From Streptococcus sp. SPS1 (GTDB lineage Bacteria > Bacillota > Bacilli > Lactobacillales > Streptococcaceae): a stretch of 56,162 nt of DNA. Positions 49,154-56,162 of the stretch are shown piece by piece. The DNA is taken from assembly GCF_030439915.1 (NCBI RefSeq), contig NZ_JAQFJG010000012.1, positions 1 through 56,162 of the forward strand. The letters are read 5' to 3'. The notes beneath the pieces were generated by a model. It was not told where the DNA came from, searched no databases, and saw only the letters and a list, made by a program, of their open reading frames with translations. The stretch's first letter is position 1, and each line of letters opens with the position of its first letter. The translations under genes and the position numbers were made by a program.

Positions 49154-50497
49154 TTATAAATCTAACAAATATACAGTCTCTGGTGTTATTACATCCTTTT
49201 CAGTATAAATCATCCAATCACTTACATAATTTATAGAATATGTCCCCTCATCACCTTCATGTAAATCTGGAATATGATATGGTTCTTGAGTCAATACTGC
49301 CTTGAAACTATCTCCTTCCATAGAAATAGCTTCAAACCAAATATGTTCAAGATTTGTACTATCCAAATTACCTTCTTCATCTATTGTTTCAAGTCCTAAT
49401 TTAATAATAATAGTAATATCTTCATTACCTTCTTGTTTTTTCTTAAGCATTCTTTCAACATAAGAAAATCTTTCTCTAGCTAAATCACTCATTCTAGCAG
49501 TTTCTTCAGTACTTAAGAACATTAATGGGTTATTATCAAACTTTTCTGTAAATTTTGAAGGTAAACTTACAATGTTATTATTATAGTCTTCTTCACTTTC
49601 ATATAGGAAAATTATATTTGTTTTAGAATTATGCGATTTTTTTCTGTCTTCAATCCCTCCAATATTAACATTTGGATAATATTTCAAAGCATCAATCCAT
49701 TTTTTAGATGTAGCAACTATTGGCTCTCCATCATAAAACATTCCTAAATGTATCTCTTCTTCATCTTCATTAGAATAATTTCCATCTATCATTATAGAAG
49801 CGTAATTAGAAAGTAAGCTATAATGTGATTCATAATCTTTCTTATTTGAATCCAAAATCTCTATTTCGTGAAGATTACATCTACATAATCCATGAGTATG
49901 TAACCAAACTTCATTCTCATCGCAAACAGCTTGAACAGTATATATGCTTGATGGAGAAGGAAGTACATTTGATTTTGCTGCTAATTCAACCCATTTTTTA
50001 TTTAACATTCTTTCAGCACTTTCATCACAAAGAGCAACCATTTCAGGAACCATAGCATATACAAGCTTAAGCTGTAAATGGTAACATATTTTAGCATCTC
50101 CTTCAAATTTCATATAAACAATTAAGGCATTCTTTGAATTTAAAATATGTTCTTTGTCTTCTTCTTTAAAATATTGTAATTCCCATTGATACCTTTCTTC
50201 TGCATAAAAATCTCCAAGATAGAATCTTACGTCAAAATCAGTTCCTTTATATGATAGAACAATCTTTCCAGGATAATCTTCACTTGGAAGACTTTTTTCT
50301 TTAATTTTAATACCATCTATAGCTTTAATATTTTCAAAAATATCTTCTGTAAGTGAGTAATTATTAGGTACTAAAGCTAACATATGTGAAAATTCTTCCC
50401 AATAAGCAAGAGGAGCTTCTTTAATCTTAGAATACTCTTCATTTTTTTCCTTTGAACTATTAAATAATCCGTTAATAACTTTTTTATAAAAACTCAT
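49154..50497 (-). CDS. DUF4026 / DUF2314 domain protein
   Basis: A 447-residue acidic protein. The N-terminal two thirds resemble DUF4026 (SHMLALVPNNYSLTEDIFEN, FYLGDFYAEERYQWEL). The last 80 residues resemble DUF2314 (HIWFEAISMEGDSFKAVL, VSDWMIYTEKD). Neither has a known activity, and both are frequent in immunity or suppressor gene clusters of Firmicutes. AAAAGGAG precedes the ATG. The gene lies between direct repeats that look like IS ends, which may have moved it. AT content is high compared with the core genes. Confidence 0.65.
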   Translation of the reverse strand: MSFYKKVINGLFNSSKEKNEEYSKIKEAPLAYWEEFSHMLALVPNNYSLTEDIFENIKAIDGIKIKEKSLPSEDYPGKIVLSYKGTDFDVRFYLGDFYAEERYQWELQYFKEEDKEHILNSKNALIVYMKFEGDAKICYHLQLKLVYAMVPEMVALCDESAERMLNKKWVELAAKSNVLPSPSSIYTVQAVCDENEVWLHTHGLCRCNLHEIEILDSNKKDYESHYSLLSNYASIMIDGNYSNEDEEEIHLGMFYDGEPIVATSKKWIDALKYYPNVNIGGIEDRKKSHNSKTNIIFLYESEEDYNNNIVSLPSKFTEKFDNNPLMFLSTEETARMSDLARERFSYVERMLKKKQEGNEDITIIIKLGLETIDEEGNLDSTNLEHIWFEAISMEGDSFKAVLTQEPYHIPDLHEGDEGTYSINYVSDWMIYTEKDVITPETVYLLDL

Positions 50498-50589
50498 ATT
50501 TTTCTCCTTTTAAAACATAAAATATCACTGCCATCATATTACAATAATTGGGTACTTTTAATTGTTTTTTACACTGAATCATTTACGCC

Positions 50590-50670
50590 TGAGTTGTAAA
50601 ATAAAATGAGACAAAAAATATCATTATTTTCTGTTAAAATTGTTTCATCAACCTTATTTAACAAAGAGCC
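50590..50670. repeat. Dispersed repeat ending in AACAAAGAGCC, copy 2
   Basis: A near-identical copy of 48929-49010 in the same orientation (TTGTAAAATAAAATGAGACA at the left, TTAACAAAGAGCC at the right). With copy 1 it brackets the DUF4026 gene as direct repeats. Confidence 0.55.
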
Positions 50671-50735
50671 TTTTGAAATCTATATTTTTAAGAACGTTTT
50701 CATCTCGCTTCTTCTCTTTAAAGTGCTATTTCACG

Positions 50736-51974
50736 CTACTTCACAATATGGCATGCCCAGCCATCATATTCTCCGTCAAATTCTTCTGCTAGATCCATAA
50801 GATACCAGACAGTTTCATCGATATTTTCAAAAGCATCTTCCCTGCCAATGACAAGTTCATATGGATGCTTCTTATCTATAGCTTCATTGTTGCTCAGATT
50901 TTCTGATGAAAGTTTTGTAAAACCGTCTTCCATTACTTTGGTTAAAAAGGCTTCCCCATTTTCTTCTGTTGTAAAGCACAGGCAATGTTCGAGGACTCTC
51001 GGCACCATACTATCACCATTACTTTTAATATCCTCAATGAGCCACCTATTCATAATACTTTGGTATTCATATCTGTCAGGATACAGTGCATCAAAATACA
51101 TGTCCCAATCCTCATCTTCAAATGCTGCAAATGTATAAGCATAATCAGGGAATTTTTCAGCCATCATCTCAGAAATTTCATCGTAGTACCCCAACTCATT
51201 CTTAGCATAAGCAACAATATGTGACCGCTCATCACATTCCACAACGCCTGCTAAAATATCTCCATGTTTTTCAATAATCTCTACTACAGCGTCTTCTATA
51301 TCATATAAATATTCCTCTTCTTCTCTTGAGTAAAACCCGTTGTCATCAGCATTCTTATATAATATTTGTAATTCTAGTCTTTTAGGGTAGTTTGCAGCGA
51401 ACTCAAAATTTATAAGAGCTAAATTGGTTCGAACCACAGCCGGCAAGTCGTAAGCAAATGCATTGCATAGATAGATACACCAGTCTTCGTCAATTTCGGC
51501 AGTTTCTTGATCAATTACTTTCTCCGTAGCCACATTGACTCTGCACTCTCTTTTTTCAATTTCTTCTTTACACTCTTTTACTACTTCCAACGCATTCTGT
51601 TCCTCAGAATCTAACTCCGCCCAACGCAAGGCATAAGGAATCGCTTTTTCTTCCTCATGAGTCAAATATTGATAGGCATATGCCATGCGCATATTCCATT
51701 CAGCCTTATCTTTCCCCTCTTCTCTAACTGAATTCAAAATATCTATAGATTTTAATAAAAATTTATCGCCAATAAAACTAGGTGTTCCTTTATCATCATT
51801 GCCGACAATCGCGAAGTTTTGATAGGTACGAGCAAGCTGATACCATACTTTGTAATCCCGTTCTTCCATAGGGATGTTTTCCAACGCTGTGATACATTCT
51901 GTATATTTATCTTCATCTATAAGCTTTTCTATATACGCAAAAAATTCTTCGCGATTTTCTGAATTCCATTTCAT
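50736..51974 (-). CDS. TPR - DUF695 - RraB-like domain protein
   Basis: A 412-residue acidic protein. Residues 10-135 are helical with TPR-like repeats (VWYQLARTYQNFAIV, WNMRMAYAYQYL). Residues about 150-300 resemble DUF695 (TNLALINFEFAANYPKRLEL). Residues 310-412 resemble RraB, the regulator of RNase E (VLEHCLCFTTEENGEAFL, LAEEFDGEYDGWACHI). Streptococci lack E. coli-type RNase E, so the RraB part is more likely an immunity domain. GGAGGTAACTTAAG precedes the ATG. Confidence 0.65.
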   Translation of the reverse strand: MKWNSENREEFFAYIEKLIDEDKYTECITALENIPMEERDYKVWYQLARTYQNFAIVGNDDKGTPSFIGDKFLLKSIDILNSVREEGKDKAEWNMRMAYAYQYLTHEEEKAIPYALRWAELDSEEQNALEVVKECKEEIEKRECRVNVATEKVIDQETAEIDEDWCIYLCNAFAYDLPAVVRTNLALINFEFAANYPKRLELQILYKNADDNGFYSREEEEYLYDIEDAVVEIIEKHGDILAGVVECDERSHIVAYAKNELGYYDEISEMMAEKFPDYAYTFAAFEDEDWDMYFDALYPDRYEYQSIMNRWLIEDIKSNGDSMVPRVLEHCLCFTTEENGEAFLTKVMEDGFTKLSSENLSNNEAIDKKHPYELVIGREDAFENIDETVWYLMDLAEEFDGEYDGWACHIVK

Positions 51975-51993
51975 CTTAAGTTACCTCCACTTT

Positions 51994-52229
51994 TTATCGT
52001 TTATCTAACATTAAAAACACAACACCACAAATTACAAGTAACAGTCCACATATTCCTATAAACCTTTCTCACCCCACACTTCAAAAATAAATGCGTGCCT
52101 TGCCTTATCTCCGACTATAGCTTGATACACCCATTTCCAATCTCTTATTGCACCGATTAAAAATAGTAACCCACCTGCTATCCAGACATACTGATAATAT
52201 GCTTTTAACCATTCAAATATTTCATCCAT
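51994..52229 (-). pseudogene. Imm17-like small membrane protein gene with frameshift
   Basis: From ATG at 52227-52229 the frame reads MDEIFEWLKAYYQY, then GGLLFLIGAIRDWKWVYQ and FEVWGEKG, and stops at 52056-52058. One missing base near 52062 would continue as FIGICGLLLVICGVVFLMLD to a stop at 51994. The repaired product has about 76 residues with two membrane segments around a polar loop, like Imm17 immunity proteins. The family call is from memory. Confidence 0.55.
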
Positions 52230-52310
52230 ATCGTTTGTCTATTTCCTCTATTAAGCATTTCTCTAATGATTTCTCTTTTTCACATGCTAAAGATTCTTCA
52301 CTCAAGCATC
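52230..52310 (-). pseudogene. 3' remnant of a gene upstream of the Imm17-like ORF
   Basis: On the minus strand about 25 codons without an ATG (SEESLACEKEKSLEKCL, IEEIDKRYG, stop) end in a GGATGA overlap with the next ATG. It looks like the C-terminal tail of a lost gene. No more can be said. Confidence 0.25.
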
Positions 52311-52344
52311 ATTCTCTCAATTTTTTAGAATATTTTTTTCTTTT

Positions 52345-52896
52345 TTAACGCCGATTGTAAAAGCTCTCATATTCTCCTTCAAATACAAACTTTTCAGGGT
52401 GAGATTTGATGTAGTTTAGTTCGTTTTCTTCACCTTCATAATCATAAACGAAATCATCTGCTTCATCTAAAATCTTAAAAAATTCCTCTCCGTATTTTTC
52501 TTCCAATATTTCTAGCATATGGTATCTTTCTTCTTTACCAAAAGATATTGTCCCACCACAATAGTCTACAACTTTTTGAAAATTATCTGCATATTCGTTC
52601 ATTCCAAAATGTTTGAAACCTTTTATTGCGTCTTCCCAAACTATCCCTGTAGGATTATATAAAAACTGGTAATGACCTCCATTACTTACTTCTGCAAAAT
52701 ACCAAGTAATGGCTAATAAATATCTTTGCTCTAAAGTGAAAGTCTGCGCTGATTGAATATACTCATCATATCCATCATAAATACTAATTGCTTCCCACAT
52801 TGGATCAACAATATCAAAATAAGAGTTTTCATCTAAACTTTTAATATTTTCTATCGTAATCTTTGCGTATGTTAATTTCTTTTGTGTTTCACCCAT
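52345..52896 (-). CDS. DUF4375 / DMP19-like protein
   Basis: A 183-residue acidic protein. The family core is clear: AITWYFAEVSNGGHYQFLYN followed by PTGIVWEDAIKGF. DMP19 of Neisseria, a DUF4375 member, is a DNA mimic, and many others sit in toxin-immunity clusters, so the role here is open. GGAG lies 9 nt before the ATG. Confidence 0.75.
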   Translation of the reverse strand: MGETQKKLTYAKITIENIKSLDENSYFDIVDPMWEAISIYDGYDEYIQSAQTFTLEQRYLLAITWYFAEVSNGGHYQFLYNPTGIVWEDAIKGFKHFGMNEYADNFQKVVDYCGGTISFGKEERYHMLEILEEKYGEEFFKILDEADDFVYDYEGEENELNYIKSHPEKFVFEGEYESFYNRR

Positions 52897-52970
52897 TTCA
52901 TTTGTCTCCTCTATATTTTCAGAATTCTTCTTTCGTTGGTTTCATATTTTACCTCTCGTAATTAATAAAC

Positions 52971-53525
52971 TTATGCAAGTTCTAACTCACAGATAACTCT
53001 TTTGGTGTCCAGTTCGTCTATAGCAGTAATTTTTATATAATCAAATCCATTTCTCTTCACTTCTTCAAAAGAAATTTTTTCTCCGTTAATAGTTTCTGTG
53101 AAGTCATCTTCATCAAATTCAAAATCTTCTTTCTCTTCATCAAAATCAATGCTATAGGTAAAATCTATTTCAATTTTAGAGTTTGGAATTTCTAATTTAG
53201 AAAGTGGACGTTTTTTGATATCTTCTAAATTTATCTCATCACAGAACATAGGGTTGTATCCATATCTAGCTTCATCATAGAGTAGAATTTCTTTTCCTGT
53301 ATGTATATATTTTGCTACTATCATGCAAGGATTGCTAATCTCATTTTTTTCATCATACATACCACAAATCATATGTTCTTCAAAAAGTGAACCATAAAAA
53401 TAAATTTCATACAGTTCGTTGGTATCTCCACTTTCTAAGTTGTTGCAAATACTAATACTTGTAAATGTATCATCTATATTTATTATATTGTAATTTCCTT
53501 CTTTAATATAAGTTGGTACTCTCAC
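52971..53525 (-). CDS. Unknown acidic protein (immunity-type)
   Basis: A 184-residue acidic, beta-rich protein with no family I can name (NELYEIYFYGSLFEEHM, GKEILLYDEARYGYNP, DFDEEKEDFEFDEDDF). The first possible start is GTG at 53523-53525 with only a weak AAGAGAG site. The frame stays open upstream to a stop at 53619-53621 without an ATG, so the gene may be 5'-truncated or the start misplaced. Context suggests an immunity protein. Confidence 0.45.
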   Translation of the reverse strand: MRVPTYIKEGNYNIINIDDTFTSISICNNLESGDTNELYEIYFYGSLFEEHMICGMYDEKNEISNPCMIVAKYIHTGKEILLYDEARYGYNPMFCDEINLEDIKKRPLSKLEIPNSKIEIDFTYSIDFDEEKEDFEFDEDDFTETINGEKISFEEVKRNGFDYIKITAIDELDTKRVICELELA

Positions 53526-53902
53526 TTTGTTTGCTCTCTTAATTATTATATCGTTATTAAATACGTCATCATTTCTACAGAATGTTTCAGATACCGAAGG
53601 CCTCTTATGTTTCCTGAACTAACCTCATGATTAAATCGTATATCTATTATAACTAATTGTCAAGCGATATTTGCTATTGTATTCTTACTATAAATTATGC
53701 ATTCGTTATAGTTATAGCATGCTTTTTTGTTATTCTACTTCATTATAGGTACACTACTACTAGCTTTTTCTTAACTGTATTTAAATATTATAGTAACCAC
53801 TACCCAATAACAGTTAATTTACTCATTATACATTATTGCAATACATTGAAGATTATAACATTTTAGAGTTTTTTAGTATAAAATGTTTGTGGGAAAATAA
53901 AT
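53526..53902. other. AT-rich intergenic region
   Basis: About 380 nt of very AT-rich sequence between two accessory genes. Apart from the open frame at 53526-53618, I see no gene, repeat or clear promoter. Confidence 0.5.
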
Positions 53903-53937
53903 AAGAAAAAACAGCAAACCTTTGTGATTTACTGTTT
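53903..53937 (-). terminator. Terminator of the DUF2004-like gene
   Basis: AAACAGCAAA (53908-53917) pairs with TTTACTGTTT (53928-53937), one mismatch. On the minus strand a T-run and TTCTTATTT follow. Confidence 0.75.
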
Positions 53938-53995
53938 CTAAAATTATTCTATTCAATTGGACAAACTGGAATTGTTGAACTTCATCTTATACGCA

Positions 53996-54466
53996 TTAGC
54001 TTTCCCACGCAATGTTGCTATATTCAAAATCAGAGTGAAACTCGACACATAATATCTGGTCGTAGCCTAATGTAAAATCCACCACAAATGTTTGTTCATC
54101 TCCAAAGCCATGGCTTGCCATGCCTTCGAATTGCAAAAGATTTACCTTGTCTGCAAGAATAAGAGTTTTCGTCTTGTATGCTTCAAATACCTCTGGCACT
54201 TCTTCTTCAAAAAACTCAAAATATCCTTCTACATCACTGTCTGCGCTATTTTCGATGAAAAGTTTTCGGCAATATGTATTCCAGTAAACAGCCTTGTCAA
54301 AAAATTCCCCTGCTTTTTTCAGAGCAGTATCATTCGTGATTGTGTCTTTGCTAATAAACAAAGACACTTCATTATCAAAGCCCTTTGGCACAGTTTCATA
54401 AAGTCCAAAATCTTCATCTTCTGGGATTGTTAAATTTGAAAACAATTCACTTTGCAGTTCTTTCAT
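53996..54466 (-). CDS. DUF2004-like protein
   Basis: A 156-residue acidic protein resembling DUF2004: GFDNEVSLFISKDTITND, a helix with AGEFFDKAVYW, then VEGYFEFFEEEVPEVF and a C-terminal FTLGYDQILCVEF. Function is unknown, and the setting suggests an immunity gene. The start MKELQSELF has AAGGTGATTGTC ahead; 15 upstream in-frame codons have no site. Confidence 0.55.
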   Translation of the reverse strand: MKELQSELFSNLTIPEDEDFGLYETVPKGFDNEVSLFISKDTITNDTALKKAGEFFDKAVYWNTYCRKLFIENSADSDVEGYFEFFEEEVPEVFEAYKTKTLILADKVNLLQFEGMASHGFGDEQTFVVDFTLGYDQILCVEFHSDFEYSNIAWES

Positions 54467-54566
54467 GACAATCACCTTTCTTATTTTTATAGTTAATAAT
54501 CTCTGCGTCAAATTCTAATTTGTTTCACTTAATATCTAGAATATTGTATCATATTTTTATTAAGTT

Positions 54567-54821
54567 TTACAGCCCTAACTCATGCTTCTTCACCTGTGTT
54601 AGTTCCCTTTTTTCTTGCAGTAATTTATCTATACAGCTTCTGACACTTTCAGCCTGTTCCACTTCTTTTCGTATATCTTTGATTTGAGAATATAGACTAT
54701 CTTTTTCTTTCCTCAAAGTGCCAATTTCTGCCTTCCATTTGGATATATTTAGGGTCTTGCTCTCGCCTAAATGTTCTTTGAGATATTTCTTTGCATTTTC
54801 AAATAAAATTAGATTCACCAA
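54567..54821 (-). pseudogene. C-terminal remnant of a relaxase / mobilization protein
   Basis: An 84-codon frame with a TTG first codon. Its coiled-coil tail (AKKYLKEHLGESKTLNIS, WKAEIGTLRKEKDSLYSQ, CIDKLLQEKREL) resembles the C-terminus of relaxases of Tn1549-like conjugative elements. The catalytic part is absent. The left edge falls in a 25-nt sequence duplicated 83 nt away, so the gene was cut there. It marks the remains of a mobile element. Confidence 0.5.
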
Positions 54822-54922
54822 CAGAATTTGTCGAACAACACTTACTCATAACCTGGATTTCTCTTTTTTGCATGTAAAAAATCCTGTCGGTGATTTCTCA
54901 CCAACAGGATTTGTCGAACAAC
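54815..54922. repeat. 25-nt direct duplication
   Basis: TCACCAACAGRATTTGTCGA plus ACAAC occurs at 54815-54839 and 54898-54922, 24 of 25 identical. The second copy supplies one arm of a terminator. Confidence 0.7.
54874..54912 (-). terminator. Terminator after the two membrane-protein genes
   Basis: AAATCCTGTCGGTGA (54879-54893) pairs with TCACCAACAGGATTT (54898-54912) with one mismatch and a 4-nt loop. A T-run follows on the minus strand. Confidence 0.9.
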
Positions 54923-54999
54923 CAATATTAAATGATAACTATCTTTAATACAAAATTTTTGAACGATAGCTATTCCTTCAACTCAAGTCAATCAAATAA

Positions 55000-55443
55000 T
55001 TATTTACTAGATAACTTAAATTGCTCTTCGTTCTTATCAAAACTTAGTAAATAGTCTTTTCCTCTTTCAACATTAAGCTCCACTTTTGCAGGTCCCCATG
55101 TTGTAGTAACGTTTTTATGTAACACTCCAGGTCTAGTATATGTGTAAGTTACTTCTAAAACAATATCTCCTGGATCTGCACAAACTATATATTTTGCTTT
55201 TTCACTAAAAATAGCAGCTTCACCACTGATCACTCTAGCATATAATTGTTTTTGAGTGATTACATTATTTCCCGAAGAAAGCTCAATTTTCACCGCATTA
55301 GGATGTACAGCTAACCATTTAGTCAAGGCTTTTTTGTTCATTTTAATTGACACAAACGAAAAAACAGCCGCTAATATAAAAATTGCAATCACAACATAGG
55401 CATATACTCCCATTGAAAAAAATGCTTCTAAATATTTCTCCAT
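55000..55443 (-). CDS. Unknown membrane-anchored protein
   Basis: A 147-residue protein with one N-terminal membrane segment (about 10-33) and a soluble beta-rich domain (IELSSGNNVITQKQLY, ILEVTYTYTRPGV, TTTWGPAKVELNVERGKDY). It matches no family I know. The second ATG (MEKYLEAFF) was chosen because AAGGAG is too close to the first. It lies 14 nt downstream of another membrane-protein gene, with a terminator beyond. Confidence 0.55.
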   Translation of the reverse strand: MEKYLEAFFSMGVYAYVVIAIFILAAVFSFVSIKMNKKALTKWLAVHPNAVKIELSSGNNVITQKQLYARVISGEAAIFSEKAKYIVCADPGDIVLEVTYTYTRPGVLHKNVTTTWGPAKVELNVERGKDYLLSFDKNEEQFKLSSK

Positions 55444-55457
55444 TTTCATTCTCCTTT

Positions 55458-55907
55458 TTAATTATTTTTATTAACATCATTTAATTTAATTGTTTTGCTT
55501 TTTACTCCAACCACTCCTAAATCTTCAATAAGTTCATTATATTTTCTTTTTCCTAGCAAAGATAAATCAAACATTTCCTTATTACCATCTTCTGTATAAA
55601 GATATAAGAAAAACGAGTCATTGTTTCTTTGTTCTGAAGAAATATGAACTTCATTTAGATTATAGTTAAATTCCTTTTTCCCATCGTTTATCGATAAACT
55701 ATTTCCATTTATAATTATTTTAGTTCTCAATTGCCTAAATATACTTATTACAACCAAAATAATGATGATAGAAGATATAATAATTGCAACTTTATATCCT
55801 CCAATTACTCCGGAAATTAAAAATGCAACAAGCGCTCCAAAAATCATTATTATTAAATTATAAATAAACGCAACTAGGCTTCTTCTATATATTTTCTCCA
55901 AAATCAA
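55458..55907 (-). CDS. Unknown two-helix membrane protein with PH-like tail
   Basis: A 149-residue protein with two hydrophobic segments (about 10-33 and 38-58). A soluble part follows (KIIINGNSLSINDGKKEF, FFLYLYTEDGNKEMFDLSLL) that looks like a bacterial PH-type domain. The first codon is TTG (55905-55907); a second TTG two codons later is better spaced from AAGGA. It is the first gene of the pair with the 55000-55443 gene and is not recognised by name. Confidence 0.5.
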   Translation of the reverse strand: MILEKIYRRSLVAFIYNLIIMIFGALVAFLISGVIGGYKVAIIISSIIIILVVISIFRQLRTKIIINGNSLSINDGKKEFNYNLNEVHISSEQRNNDSFFLYLYTEDGNKEMFDLSLLGKRKYNELIEDLGVVGVKSKTIKLNDVNKNN

Positions 55908-56036
55908 CCGTCCTTAAAGTACAATAATGATACTAACATATATCTAATTTCAAAAACAAAACTACGTATAAATTATATATCTTTGTATACAAAATGTCAA
56001 TCTTAATTTTTCACCATGCACGCAATATTTATTCAC

Positions 56037-56162
56037 GTAACTTCTCAAAGTAATTTCCACTTGCCTAATCAAAGTGGAAATTAGTCTAAAACGGATTTTT
56101 ATGGTGGAATTAAGTGTGAGACGTTTGAGTTAGAAATGAGGTCTACTATGACAAAACATAAA
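56037..56162 (+). mobile_element. Left end of a probable insertion sequence with transposase start
   Basis: Positions 56037-56062 match the minus strand of 101-126 as a terminal inverted repeat. TAATTTCCACTT (56051-56062) and AAGTGGAAATTA (56072-56083) form a perfect 12-bp inverted repeat. A frame opens at ATG 56148 (MTKHK...), with a GAGG site, and runs off the window. This may be the start of a transposase. The IS family cannot be stated from five codons, although MTKHKH-like starts occur in IS30-type transposases. Confidence 0.5.

Noticed and set aside
45679..56000. A toxin gene to match the immunity genes
   Set aside because: No LXG, WXG100, RHS or nuclease-toxin sequence is visible on either strand. 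The only long frames are the proteins listed.

Overview
The window reads as a chromosomal contig of a Mitis-group Streptococcus close to S. mitis / S. pneumoniae. The basis is the gene order (suf operon, dacA, dnaX, rpsA, ilvE, parC, parE, plsY, nucleoside ABC transporter, cdd, deoC, pdp, coaA, rpsT, deoD, punA, deoB, rpiA), the low GC, the typical streptococcal protein sequences, and two BOX elements, a repeat class known from pneumococcus and its nearest relatives. About 126 nt of what looks like one insertion sequence lies at each end, which suggests an assembly that stopped at two copies of a repeat.

Layout. 0.2-12 kb is housekeeping: an AI-2E-family membrane protein, the D,D-carboxypeptidase DacA, SufCDSUB for Fe-S assembly, DnaX with a free methionine sulfoxide reductase, ribosomal protein S1, and tRNA-Gln and tRNA-Tyr. 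12-25 kb holds a peptide-binding lipoprotein, IlvE, and the two topoisomerase IV genes. parE and parC are separated by an accessory block: a type II restriction-modification pair, a class III Fic protein, an ANT(6)-like nucleotidyltransferase and a divergent RelA/SpoT-like protein. 25-44 kb is dominated by nucleoside salvage: an ABC importer (two permeases, double ATPase, BMP lipoprotein), Cdd, DeoC, Pdp, DeoD, PunA, DeoB and RpiA. Together these can import nucleosides, split them and send the pentose to central metabolism. CoaA, RpsT, a P-loop kinase and an RsmC-like methyltransferase lie among them.

The most striking gene is at 37.2-39.9 kb. It is a secreted 915-residue protein that joins Ca-binding repeats, a class 3 lipase, two F-type-lectin/discoidin domains and a C-terminal domain matching domain 4 of cholesterol-dependent cytolysins, without the pore-forming part. 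It lies between two BOX elements in the same orientation. Arrays of diverged units of roughly 145 bp lie upstream of deoD and parC. Their hairpins keep an invariant internal loop while the stem sequences change in a compensatory way.

45.7-56 kb is an AT-rich accessory tract with all genes on the minus strand: small immunity-type or DUF proteins (DUF2695, DUF4026/DUF2314, DUF695-RraB, DUF4375/DMP19, DUF2004-like and unknowns), a Fic pseudogene with two single-base deletions, an Imm17-like pseudogene, other fragments, repeats resembling ISL3-family ends, and the tail of a relaxase. I found no toxin, so I read it as an orphan immunity array or decayed mobile island. All assignments are by eye from sequence and remembered family features; no search was run.
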